From Pseudomonadota bacterium (GTDB taxonomy: Bacteria > Myxococcota_A > Polyangia > Polyangiales > Polyangiaceae): DNA of 19,383 nucleotides. The DNA lies in assembly GCA_023418705.1 (NCBI GenBank), contig JAEZYZ010000291.1, positions 1 through 19,383 of the forward strand, given 5' to 3'. The notes under the pieces are model-generated. The model was not told the origin of the DNA, made no database searches, and was given only the letters and a program-made list of their open reading frames with translations. Shown here in pieces: positions 1 to 8,147 of the stretch. Numbering within the stretch: position 1 is the first letter of the stretch; the number at the start of each line of letters is the position of its first letter. A program made the position numbers and the translations under genes.

Positions 1-820
<820 letters not shown>

Positions 821-828
821 TGCCTCAC

Positions 829-2904
829 TTATGAAGCAGGCTCGAACACCAAAAGCAAATTCGTGCCTTTGTCGGCGACCTCGCCGGGGCCCGGCTGCTG
901 GCGCGCGAGCAGCCCCGTCCCCTCGACCGTCGGCGACAGGCCGAGCTCGACCGCGTGCTTGATGGCTTGCCGCACGGGCCAGCCCGTCATGTCCGGCAGC
1001 CGCACCTTCCCGTCCGAGACGGCCTGCTTCGTCGCCGCCACCACTTGCACCGGCGGCGCCTTGCCCTCGCGCTGACGCAAGACCTCGTAGGCCAGGTGGG
1101 CGGGGTCCGGACGCGTCGACAGCTCCGCGACATCGACCCGATCGCTCTGGCGCGGGGTCAAGCCGCGGTACTTGAGCGCCATCTGGGCGACGCGACGAAA
1201 GACCGGCGCCGCCACCGAGCCGCCGGCGTGGTCGACCATCGGCTCGTCGATCGTGACCGCGATGGCCACGACCGGATCGTTGGCGGGGACGAAGCCGACG
1301 AAGGACGCGATGTACTTGTCGAGGGAGTAGCGGCCCGTCGCAGGATCGGTCTTTTGCGCGGTGGCCGTCTTGCCCGCGACCTGGTAGCCGTCGATCGCGG
1401 CCTCCACGCCGGTGCCCTCGCCTTCGGTCACGGCGACCAACATTTCGGCCATGGCGCGGGCCACCCAGCGCGGCACGACCCGGCGCCGCACCAACGGGCT
1501 GTGCTCGCGCACCACCTCGCCGGTGGCGGTCGTGACCTTCTTGATGATGCGCGGCTGCAAGAGCGCGCCGCCGTTGGCGACGGCGGCGACCGCCATCGCC
1601 ATCTGCAAGTTCGTCACGCTGATGCCTTGTCCGAAGGCGGCGGCGGCCGTCTCGACCTGGACCCAGGAGCGCCCGCGCGGGCGCAGCGTCCCGCTCGACT
1701 CCCCCGGCAGCGGCACCCCCGTCTCCTGGCCGAAGCCGAAGCGCCGGAACGCCTCGTACAGCTTGTCCCCGCCCATGCTGATGCCGATCTTCGCCGAGCA
1801 AATGTTGGACGAGATCGCGAGGATGCGCGAGATGGTGAGCCACTCGGCAGGGTGGGTGTCGCGGATCACGACGTTGTCGACCCGCATCGCGCCCTTCTCG
1901 CAGTAGAGCTTCTGCGTGGGCGTGATGACGCCGGTCGACAGCCCCGCGGCCACCGTGAAGATCTTCATGGTGCTGCCCGGCTCGAAGACGTCGGTGACGC
2001 TGCGGTCGCGCCGCTGTCCGGGCTCGCTCTCGGTGTAGTCGTTCGGATTGTAGCCGGGCCAGGACGCCATCGCGAGCAGCTCGCCCGTCTTCGGATCGAC
2101 CACCACGACGGAGCCGCCTGCCGCCTCGAAGGTGCGGGCCGCCGCCGAAAGCTCGCGCTCGGCGACGTATTGAATCCCCTGATCGATGGTCAAATACAGG
2201 TTGTGCCCGGCCAGGGCCTGCTCATCCTGCACGCCGTCGGCGAACAGCAGCCGGCCGGACCGGTCGCGCAGCCCGCGGAGCTGCTCGACGTGGCCTTTGA
2301 GCTCCTTGTTCATGCTCAGCTCGAGGCCGTCCTTGCCCTCCCCATCGGGCGCCACGAAGCCGAGCAGCGGTCCGAGCAGCTCCCGCCGAGGGTGGTAGCG
2401 CCGCCCTTCGCCTTCGACGACCAAACCCCGCACCCGCCGGTCGCCCTCCGCGCTGCCGAGCGCCCGGATCTCGTCGGCCTCTTTGGCGGTGATGCGCCGC
2501 TTGAGCCAGGTGAAGCGGCGCTTGGCCAAAATCTTGCGTTCGACGCGCGCGGGGTCGATCGAGAGCACGCGGCCGATGCGGTTGGCGGCATCCCGCGCCA
2601 CGACCGGGATCTTTTGCGGGCTCACGCCGCGCAGCAGCTCGACCGCGTCCATGCTGACGCTCGGCACCTCGACGCTCACGGCCAGGGCGCCCCCGTTGCG
2701 GTCGTAGATGGTGCCGCGCTTCGGCACCACGTGCAGCCGGCGCTGCCGCTGCTTTTCGGCGAGCTCACGCCAGGCGGCGCCGTCTTGCACCATCAGGTCC
2801 CAGCCTCCGGCGACCAAGAGGCCCAGCGCCAGCGCGAGCCCGCCGCACAAAACGCCCATCCGCATCCGGATCCAGCGGCCGCGCTCGGTCTGCAGACTGC
2901 TCAT
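829..2904 (-). CDS. ftsI: Division-specific class B penicillin-binding protein FtsI (PBP3) with C-terminal PASTA domain
   Basis: This is the septal D,D-transpeptidase, a bitopic inner-membrane protein that crosslinks peptidoglycan in the divisome. The 691 residues show a short cytoplasmic N-terminus, one membrane segment (about 15-34), the class B dimerisation-domain motif RGTIYDRNG (63-71) and a transpeptidase domain with the SxxK active site STMK (Ser311, Lys314), the SSN motif (365-367) and a KTA motif (512-514) where KTG or KSG is usual. A PASTA-like domain follows at about 633-688 (LPDMTGWP to LLLVF), an extension E. coli FtsI lacks and which is common in Gram-positive and deltaproteobacterial relatives. 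It lies 20 bp after ftsL and 8 bp before murE, the standard dcw order. I see only a weak Shine-Dalgarno before the ATG at 2904. Confidence 0.95.
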   Translation of the reverse strand: MSSLQTERGRWIRMRMGVLCGGLALALGLLVAGGWDLMVQDGAAWRELAEKQRQRRLHVVPKRGTIYDRNGGALAVSVEVPSVSMDAVELLRGVSPQKIPVVARDAANRIGRVLSIDPARVERKILAKRRFTWLKRRITAKEADEIRALGSAEGDRRVRGLVVEGEGRRYHPRRELLGPLLGFVAPDGEGKDGLELSMNKELKGHVEQLRGLRDRSGRLLFADGVQDEQALAGHNLYLTIDQGIQYVAERELSAAARTFEAAGGSVVVVDPKTGELLAMASWPGYNPNDYTESEPGQRRDRSVTDVFEPGSTMKIFTVAAGLSTGVITPTQKLYCEKGAMRVDNVVIRDTHPAEWLTISRILAISSNICSAKIGISMGGDKLYEAFRRFGFGQETGVPLPGESSGTLRPRGRSWVQVETAAAAFGQGISVTNLQMAMAVAAVANGGALLQPRIIKKVTTATGEVVREHSPLVRRRVVPRWVARAMAEMLVAVTEGEGTGVEAAIDGYQVAGKTATAQKTDPATGRYSLDKYIASFVGFVPANDPVVAIAVTIDEPMVDHAGGSVAAPVFRRVAQMALKYRGLTPRQSDRVDVAELSTRPDPAHLAYEVLRQREGKAPPVQVVAATKQAVSDGKVRLPDMTGWPVRQAIKHAVELGLSPTVEGTGLLARQQPGPGEVADKGTNLLLVFEPAS

Positions 2905-2924
2905 GGAGGGTCTCGGGCTTCGAA

Positions 2925-3263
2925 CTACTCGGCCGGGGGCAAGGGCTGCCCGGAGGCCACACGCTCATCCTCCTCTACCTCAGGCTCCTGGCCTGCGGGC
3001 AAGATCCGGTCGGCGCTCGGCTCGCTCATGCCGAGCATCGTGCGCGCGACCATCTCGACCCGCTCGGGCGTCTTGTGGCTGTTGAGCTCGAGCTCGAGGA
3101 CGCGCTTGACCTCACGCAGGCGCGCCACCCGAGCGTGGGCGCGGCCGAGCTCGTAGCCGAGCTCCACCGACTTCACGCGCAAGGCCAGGTACAGCACGAA
3201 GGCGGCCGTCGCCGCCGCGACCGCCAGGATCCAGAGCGCCAGGAACGAGCGGCTACGGGTCAT
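2925..3263 (-). CDS. ftsL: Cell division protein FtsL
   Basis: This 112-residue protein is recognised mainly by architecture and position. It has a short basic N-terminus, one membrane segment (about 8-29), a periplasmic heptad-like helix (about 30-66, with leucines and valines at regular spacing), a conserved-looking ARTMLGM segment (73-79) and an acidic, proline-containing tail. FtsL forms a coiled coil with FtsB, recruits FtsW/FtsI and activates septal peptidoglycan synthesis. Its sequence is poorly conserved in general, so the place between rsmH and ftsI is the strongest support. The ATG overlaps the rsmH stop codon as ATGA (3260-3263), indicating translational coupling. The acidic C-terminal tail after residue 90 is longer than in many FtsL proteins and has no assigned role. 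Confidence 0.88.
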   Translation of the reverse strand: MTRSRSFLALWILAVAAATAAFVLYLALRVKSVELGYELGRAHARVARLREVKRVLELELNSHKTPERVEMVARTMLGMSEPSADRILPAGQEPEVEEDERVASGQPLPPAE

Positions 3264-4201
3264 GTCTCTTCCCCTTGGAGGTCGTAGGGCGGCGCGTAGC
3301 GCTGAGCGGCCCGCAGCTTGGCGCTGCGCGCGCGCGGGTTCTGCGCCTGCTCGGCTTCGCTGGCGACCAGCGGCTTGGTGGTCAGCCGATCCCAGACCTC
3401 GCGGTCGAGAAAGGCCCGCTTGACCAGGCGATCCTCGAGCGAGTGGAAGCTCAAGAACACCGCCGTGCCGCCGGGACGGAGCACTTGCGGCGCCCAGGCG
3501 AGCAGCGCCTGCAGCTGCCCGAGCTCGTCGTTGACGGCGATGCGCAGGGCCTGGAAGGTGCGCGTCGCGGGGTCGATGCCGCCGATGCGCCGGGGGCCGA
3601 CGGCGCGCACCACGGCCCGCCGCAGATCGAGCGTGGTCTCGAGCTGCCCCTCGGCGAGCGCCTGCTTGATGCAGCGAGCCACTCGGCGCGACGCGCGCTC
3701 CTCACCGAACTGATAGATGACGTCGGCGAGCTGATCCTGGGTGAGGCGCGCGACCAGCTCCTTGGCCGTCTCACCGTCGGTGCGGTCCATGCGCATGTCG
3801 AGCGGGCCTTCTTGGCGGAAGCTCATGCCACGCAGTCGATCGGAGAGCTGCTGGGAGCTGATGCCGAGGTCCGCGACCAAGCCGTCGACCTCGTGGATGC
3901 CTTCGTGCTCCACCCACTCCGCGGCCTCCGTGAAGGCCGCGTGCACCACCCGCGCACGTTCGCCGAACTCGGCGAGCCGTTCGCGCGCCGCGAGCACCGC
4001 CGTCCGATCGCGGTCGAAGGCGATCACGCGTGCCCGCGGCGACGCCGACAGGATCGCCGCGGCGTGCCCGCCGCCACCTGCGGTCATGTCCAGGAACAGG
4101 CCGCCGCGGTCCGGCGCGAGCGCCTGCACCACTTCCTCCGGCATGACCGTGACGTGAACGTAAGGTTGCGGCGTATCCCAAAGAACGGCAGGCATGGTCA
4201 T
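3260..4201 (-). CDS. rsmH: 16S rRNA (cytosine(1402)-N4)-methyltransferase RsmH (MraW)
   Basis: RsmH methylates N4 of C1402 in the ribosomal P site of 16S rRNA, using S-adenosylmethionine. The 313-residue product has the family length and motifs: HVTVMPEEVV near the N-terminus (16-25), SAM-binding FLDMTAGGGGHA (36-47), DLGISSQQL (111-119), GPLDMRMD (132-139), RTFQALRIAVNDEL (214-227), FHSLEDRLVK (252-261) and NPRARSAKLRAA (288-299). The start is placed at the ATG at 4201 because it overlaps the mraZ stop as ATGA; another ATG two codons later (4195) is possible. The open frame continues upstream to 4756, but that part covers mraZ in another frame and is not coding. It is the second gene of the dcw operon and is coupled to both neighbours. 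Confidence 0.97.
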   Translation of the reverse strand: MTMPAVLWDTPQPYVHVTVMPEEVVQALAPDRGGLFLDMTAGGGGHAAAILSASPRARVIAFDRDRTAVLAARERLAEFGERARVVHAAFTEAAEWVEHEGIHEVDGLVADLGISSQQLSDRLRGMSFRQEGPLDMRMDRTDGETAKELVARLTQDQLADVIYQFGEERASRRVARCIKQALAEGQLETTLDLRRAVVRAVGPRRIGGIDPATRTFQALRIAVNDELGQLQALLAWAPQVLRPGGTAVFLSFHSLEDRLVKRAFLDREVWDRLTTKPLVASEAEQAQNPRARSAKLRAAQRYAPPYDLQGEET

Positions 4202-4647
4202 ATTCTGATCTGCTCCATAACGGCTTGCTTGAACGCGGCGGCTTGTTCTTCGGTCATGCTGAGCGAAGCGTCCCAGCGCTCCTTGGACCAAAGCTCGAGG
4301 ATCCGGCCCATGCCGGCCCACAAACAATCTTTCCCGAGCTCGGCCTTGTCGCGCAGGTGCGGCGGCACCAGCACACGACCCGCCTTGTCGAGCTCGCACT
4401 CGATCGCCGCCGAGACGTACATGCGCCGAAAGCGCACGATGTTCGGATCGAGGCTCGGCAGCTCGCTCACCTTGCGCTCGAACGCCTCCCATTCGCGCAT
4501 CGGGTACAGGTGCAAGCACGGATCGAACACGGCGGGCGTGAGCACGAACCGCGCGTCGCCGTCCGCACAGACGACGTCGCGAAAGCGCGCGGGCAGGCTG
4601 ACGCGCCCTTTGGCGTCGATGCTGTGGATGAACTGCCCGCGGAACAT
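4198..4647 (-). CDS. mraZ: Transcriptional regulator MraZ
   Basis: MraZ is a ring-forming DNA-binding protein with two SpoVT-AbrB-type repeats. In E. coli it represses its own dcw promoter through TGGGN repeats. The 149-residue product shows both repeats with the DxxGR signature: DAKGRVSLPARFR (11-23) and DKAGRVLVPPHLR (87-99). I chose the ATG at 4647 because MFRGQF is the typical family N-terminus and gives the usual length. The frame extends to a GTG at 4689, but that would encode the promoter-proximal MraZ boxes. Only a weak GAGA Shine-Dalgarno precedes the ATG. It is the first gene of the dcw cluster and overlaps rsmH by ATGA. The boxes upstream suggest autorepression (inference). Confidence 0.96.
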   Translation of the reverse strand: MFRGQFIHSIDAKGRVSLPARFRDVVCADGDARFVLTPAVFDPCLHLYPMREWEAFERKVSELPSLDPNIVRFRRMYVSAAIECELDKAGRVLVPPHLRDKAELGKDCLWAGMGRILELWSKERWDASLSMTEEQAAAFKQAVMEQIRI

Positions 4648-4648
4648 T

Positions 4649-4680
4649 GGTCTCGACACTATTTGGGCGATCTCGACACT
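4649..4680 (-). repeat. 12-bp direct repeat AGTGTCGAGA(T/C)C, 20-bp period
   Basis: Two copies lie on the minus strand at 4680-4669 (AGTGTCGAGATC) and 4660-4649 (AGTGTCGAGACC). They match at 11 of 12 positions and are spaced by two helical turns. The proximal copy ends one base before the mraZ ATG and includes the only Shine-Dalgarno-like purines. The phase matches the MraZ boxes, so they may be further MraZ contacts or a separate operator. Confidence 0.6.
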
Positions 4681-4698
4681 TCGCCCCACTTTTTCCCA
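4649..4698 (-). promoter_or_regulatory. Phased MraZ-type operator boxes upstream of mraZ
   Basis: Read on the minus strand, TGGGA (4694-4698), TGGGG (4684-4688) and TGTCG (4674-4678) sit exactly 10 bp apart, each separated by 5 bp. A second TGTCG follows at 4654-4658, still in phase. The known E. coli MraZ operator is three TGGGN boxes with 5-bp spacers downstream of the mra promoter, so the first two boxes fit well and the third and later ones are degenerate. The array lies between the predicted transcription start and the mraZ start codon. The last two boxes are parts of a 12-bp direct repeat. Confidence 0.7.
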
Positions 4699-4710
4699 CT
4701 GGACCCCGCG

Positions 4711-4740
4711 AAACTAGGGGCGCTTCCCACCTGCTGTCAA
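4711..4740 (-). promoter_or_regulatory. Sigma70-type promoter of the dcw operon
   Basis: On the minus strand a perfect -35 hexamer TTGACA (4740-4735) is followed after 18 bp by a -10-like TAGTTT (4716-4711). The predicted start of transcription is near 4704, giving a leader of about 57 nt before mraZ. The position just upstream of MraZ-type boxes matches the arrangement known for the E. coli mra promoter. The assignment is by consensus only. Confidence 0.6.
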
Positions 4741-4804
4741 CAAACGCCGATCTCACCCGCCGCTGGTTTTCCGGCGCACGATCCGAGCATACCCTCCCTT
4801 ACCT

Positions 4805-4833
4805 GCTCACCTTTTCAGTGAGCGACCGGTCGC
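4805..4833 (-). terminator. Hairpin-forming sequence after the sensor kinase gene, possible weak terminator
   Basis: Between the kinase stop codon and the dcw promoter there is a GCTCAC/GTGAGC stem (4805-4810 with 4818-4823) with a 7-nt loop, next to a 12-bp palindrome GCGACCGGTCGC (4822-4833). The two cannot fully form together because they share bases. There is no U tract, so an intrinsic terminator is doubtful; a Rho-dependent or folding role is also possible. The remaining 110 bp of this gap holds no gene. Confidence 0.3.
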
Positions 4834-4849
4834 GACTAGAGCTAGGCCC

Positions 4850-7813
4850 CTACGAGCACTGGCCGTCGGGCCCAGAACCGGCTGGCGAGCCGCTCCGGTT
4901 GAAGCCGTTCGCTCGCGGCAACGTGAACTCGAACGTGGCGCCCTCACCGAGGCGGCTCCGGACGCCGATGCGACCGCCGTGCGCCTCGACGATGCCCCTC
5001 GATATGAAGAGGCCCAGCCCCGTCCCCTGTCGCACGCGCCCGGTGGTCCAGTACGGCTCGAAGATGCGCGGCAGCTGCTCGGGCGCGATGCCGGGGCCAT
5101 CGTCGCGCACCCGGATAAGCACCTCGTCCGGCTCCGCCAACGCCTCCAGGCGGACGTGCGCCCCGGTCGGGCAGAATTTGATCGCGTTGCCGATCAGGTT
5201 CGAGAGCACCTGCAACACGCGCTCGCGATCGCAGAAGGCTTCGACTCCGTCGCAGGTGGTGCCCACTTCGACGCGGATGCCCTTCTCCTTGGCCAGCGAT
5301 TCGTGCGAATCGCACGCCTCGACGAGCAACGGCCGGACGGGCTGAGGTCTGCGCGCCGTGGAGAGCTTGCCCGCCTGGATGCTCGCCAGATCGAGCAGGT
5401 CACGGATCAGGTGTTCCATCCGGGTCGCGGCGCGCGAGATCGCCTCGAGCTGCTTTTGCCACTTCGGCTCCCCCGCTTGTTGGAGCAGGATGTCTGCCCC
5501 CATGCGCACGACCCCGAGCGGGTTTCGCAGATCGTGCGACACCACCGCGAGCATCTGCTCCCGCATGGCGACCGCGCGCTGCACCTCGGAATAGAGCCGA
5601 GCGTTGTCGATCGCGAGCGCCGCCCGTTCGCCGAGCTGCCGCATCGTCGCGAGATCTTGCTCGTCGTAGCTGCGCCCCGACTCGGCGCCGATCATCGTCA
5701 TGGCCCCGAAGGTGCGGCCCCGCGCCGCCAGGGGAACCATCAAGGCCGAGCGCATCTGCAGGTCGTGCGTGATGCGGATCTGCTCTTCGTCGTAGCCCGC
5801 CTTCTGCAGCAGATCGGTGGTGATGTTCGCCGCGAAGTCCGGCTTGCCGGTGCGGATCACCTGCCACAGGCCCCGGAGCAGCCCGCGCTCGGGCGGATAG
5901 CGTTTGCGCAGTTCGCGCACCAGGCGCTCCTTCTCGGGATCGACGTGGGCCACGACCACGAGCGACAGTTCGTCCCCCTCCAGCAGATCCACCATGCACC
6001 AGTCGGCCAGCGCCGGCACGGCCAGGCGCGCCACGCGCTCCAGCGTGGTCTCGAAATCGAGCGACTGGGACAGCAAGCTCGACGCCTCCCCCAGAAAGCG
6101 CAGCGCCATCTCGGTGCGCTTGCGATCGGTGATGTCCTGGACGACGCCGAGCACGCGCACGGGACGTCCCGCGGCATCGAGCTGCACGCCGCTGTAGCTG
6201 GCGACCCAGCGCTCCGCGCCGCCGGCGGGCGAGACGCGGAACTCGACCTCGTAGAAGGGCCTTTTTCGTTCGACCGCCAGCCGCGTCTGCTCCCTCAAGT
6301 GGCTGCGGTCGCGTGCGTCGACGGCCTTGTAGAGGGTCTGGAGGGACGGGGGCAGGCCCTCGGGCGCCCCGATCATGCGACGGGTGGCGTCCGACCAGGC
6401 GACGGTGCCGGTCTGCAGGTTCCACTCGTAGCTGCCGAGCGAGGCGGCTTCCATGGCAAGCCTCAGGTGCTCCTCGTGTTTGCGCAGCGCCTCCTCCGTC
6501 CGCCGGCGCTCCGACAGGTCGTGCATCACCTTGGCGAAGCCGCGCAGCCGCCCCGCCTCGTCCCAGATCGGGGTGATGGTGACGCCCGCCCAAAACAGGC
6601 TGCCGTCCTTGCGCCGCCGCCAGCCTTCTTCGGTGTAGCGCCCGAGCGCGGCGGCGATGCGGAGCTCCGTGCCCGGTTTGCCGCGTGCGATGTCCGCTGG
6701 ATCGTAAAACTGGGAGAAGTGTCGCCCGACGATCTCGTCGGCGCCAAACTGGGTCGTGCGCTCGCCGCCGACATTCCAGCTGACCACGTACCCGTCCGGA
6801 TCCAGCAGCACGAGGGCGTAGTCCTGAACGCTGTCCACGAGCAGCCGAAACCGTTCTTCGGACTCCGCCAACCGGCGGGCGTGCCGTTCGGCGTCGGCCC
6901 GGAGCGCGTGGTAGTGGATGGCCGCGGTCGCCCGAGCCACCATCGAGGTGAACACCTGACGATCCTGTTCGGAGAACTCGTGCGCGGTGAGCGAGCCCAT
7001 CTGCGCGACCCCGATCAGGGCGCCACCGTCGATCAGCGGCACGCCGTAGCGCACCCGGAGCGCTCGCGTGGCCTCGGCTTCCTTCTCCACGGTGGGCTCG
7101 GCGTTCCCTGGGCGAGCGAGCAGCGGCTGGCGCGAGGCCGCGATGGTGCCCGCGAACCCCTCGCCGACGCGCAGGCTGACCCGACCCCGCGCTTCGCTCT
7201 CGAGCCCCGCAGCCGCCCGAACGACGAGGCGATCCCCTTCACGGAGCAGGATCGACGCCGTGTCGACGGCGGGCATGCTCTGCAAGAACACCTCGACCAA
7301 GCGCTGCAACAGCTCGTCGATCGTGGTCGCGTCCAGGGCGGCAGCGGAGATCCGGTCGAGGCCGCGGAGCGTGCGCTGCTGCGTGCTCGTGTAGCGCTCG
7401 ACCGAGGCGGCGATCGCCCGATCGATCGCGCGGTTCAGAATGCGGCGGTCCCGGTCGCGGATGATCACCCCCGCTCGATCACACGTGTCGAGGATCACCT
7501 CCCTCAGCAAGCTGAGCTCGCCGACGACCTGATTCAGATCGAAGCCGTCTTTCAACCGGTCGACCGCGTGGCGTTCCGCGGTCGTTTGCGACAGCTGGAC
7601 CTCCCGGCCGCGCCCCCCCTTGGCGGCTTGCAGCGCGTCGACCAGCTCGTCGAGCAGCTCGGGGATGTGGTCGATCATCTGCACGCCCGAGATGTCTCCC
7701 CGGCCGGCGACCTCGCGCGCGCCTTCGGCCCAGGAGCTCAGGATGTCCGAGCGCCTGCGCCGCAGGTGCTGCAGCAGGACGAGCTCGCTTCTGGCCGGCG
7801 ACGGGACGCGCAC
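4850..7813 (-). CDS. Soluble hybrid sensor histidine kinase (RsbRD-like, GAF, PAS, PAS/PAC, GAF, HisKA, HATPase)
   Basis: The 987-residue protein has no signal peptide or membrane segment, so it probably senses cytoplasmic signals. From the N-terminus: an RsbRD_N-like helical domain (about 12-145, with the GFDLNQVVGELSLLREVIL segment at 90-108), a GAF domain (about 160-302), a PAS domain (about 318-435, with TEEGWRRRKDGSLFWAG at 394-410), a second PAS/PAC (about 450-568), a second GAF (about 575-738), HisKA with H-box SHDLRNP (phospho-acceptor His760), and a HATPase domain with N-box NLIGNAIKF (872-880), G1 DDGPGIA (904-910), F-box FEPYW (918-922) and G2 GTGLGLFIS (930-938). Start is GTG at 7813 with only a poor Shine-Dalgarno. 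No receiver domain is fused and no response regulator lies in the window, so it is an orphan kinase. Its ligand is unknown. Confidence 0.93.
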   Translation of the reverse strand: MRVPSPARSELVLLQHLRRRRSDILSSWAEGAREVAGRGDISGVQMIDHIPELLDELVDALQAAKGGRGREVQLSQTTAERHAVDRLKDGFDLNQVVGELSLLREVILDTCDRAGVIIRDRDRRILNRAIDRAIAASVERYTSTQQRTLRGLDRISAAALDATTIDELLQRLVEVFLQSMPAVDTASILLREGDRLVVRAAAGLESEARGRVSLRVGEGFAGTIAASRQPLLARPGNAEPTVEKEAEATRALRVRYGVPLIDGGALIGVAQMGSLTAHEFSEQDRQVFTSMVARATAAIHYHALRADAERHARRLAESEERFRLLVDSVQDYALVLLDPDGYVVSWNVGGERTTQFGADEIVGRHFSQFYDPADIARGKPGTELRIAAALGRYTEEGWRRRKDGSLFWAGVTITPIWDEAGRLRGFAKVMHDLSERRRTEEALRKHEEHLRLAMEAASLGSYEWNLQTGTVAWSDATRRMIGAPEGLPPSLQTLYKAVDARDRSHLREQTRLAVERKRPFYEVEFRVSPAGGAERWVASYSGVQLDAAGRPVRVLGVVQDITDRKRTEMALRFLGEASSLLSQSLDFETTLERVARLAVPALADWCMVDLLEGDELSLVVVAHVDPEKERLVRELRKRYPPERGLLRGLWQVIRTGKPDFAANITTDLLQKAGYDEEQIRITHDLQMRSALMVPLAARGRTFGAMTMIGAESGRSYDEQDLATMRQLGERAALAIDNARLYSEVQRAVAMREQMLAVVSHDLRNPLGVVRMGADILLQQAGEPKWQKQLEAISRAATRMEHLIRDLLDLASIQAGKLSTARRPQPVRPLLVEACDSHESLAKEKGIRVEVGTTCDGVEAFCDRERVLQVLSNLIGNAIKFCPTGAHVRLEALAEPDEVLIRVRDDGPGIAPEQLPRIFEPYWTTGRVRQGTGLGLFISRGIVEAHGGRIGVRSRLGEGATFEFTLPRANGFNRSGSPAGSGPDGQCS

Positions 7814-7865
7814 ATGAGATCTCTAATCACGAGCGCGTCTCGAGGCGCGCCGGCCGGGTGATGGT

Positions 7866-7982
7866 TCAACGCCGGGATCGCGCCGACGCGCTCGGATCGC
7901 GCCGGCGGATCCGGAACGTGCCGACGAAGATGGCAAGCGCCACCAGCGTCGGGAACAGCGCAGACCAAAACGCCACGGGCAT
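7866..7982 (-). CDS. Possible 38-residue single-pass membrane protein (doubtful)
   Basis: The 334 bp between the B12-binding subunit and the kinase holds no recognised gene. On the minus strand an ATG at 7982 opens a 38-codon frame. It has one convincing hydrophobic segment (residues 3-23, FWSALFPTLVALAIFVGTF) followed by a basic stop-transfer-like stretch (RIRRR) and an arginine-rich tail. The codons are GC3-rich, but so are shadow frames here. There is no clear Shine-Dalgarno. The same frame is open back to the stop codon of the mutase subunit at 8148, with no ATG or GTG start in that upstream part, so the ORF could be the tail of a decayed gene. I assign no function. It is annotated only because a hydrophobic helix followed by positive residues is unusual for a random frame. 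Confidence 0.28.
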   Translation of the reverse strand: MPVAFWSALFPTLVALAIFVGTFRIRRRDPSASARSRR

Positions 7983-8147
7983 GCGCGCCGGCAGCGCAAG
8001 CCGCGTGCCGCGCGGTTCGTGGCTGATTTCCCGTGGATTCGGGCGCAGCGACGGCCCGGACCGCGTCCGTCGGACCGCACCGCCGTGTACGGGGAGCCAC
8101 CAGCGAGCGCCGCTGCCGGGTGGCGCCGGCCACGCCCGCGTCCAGCG

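Noticed and set aside
955..3156. 733-codon plus-strand open frame opposite ftsI
   Set aside because: It is antisense to a gene with full PBP motifs, has low-complexity Arg/His/Ala composition and no recognisable motif. It is a shadow of GC-rich third positions.
4648..4689. Upstream extension of mraZ to a GTG at 4689
   Set aside because: It would add 14 residues not found in MraZ proteins and would translate the MraZ-box region. The typical MFRGQF start is at 4647.
4202..4756. Upstream extension of rsmH through mraZ
   Set aside because: That part is Arg-rich out-of-frame mraZ sequence. The ATGA overlap at 4198-4201 gives the natural start.
4979..7861. 960-codon plus-strand open frame opposite the sensor kinase
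   Set aside because: The minus-strand kinase has all H, N, G1 and G2 boxes. The antisense product is Arg/His-rich with no domain, so it is a shadow frame.
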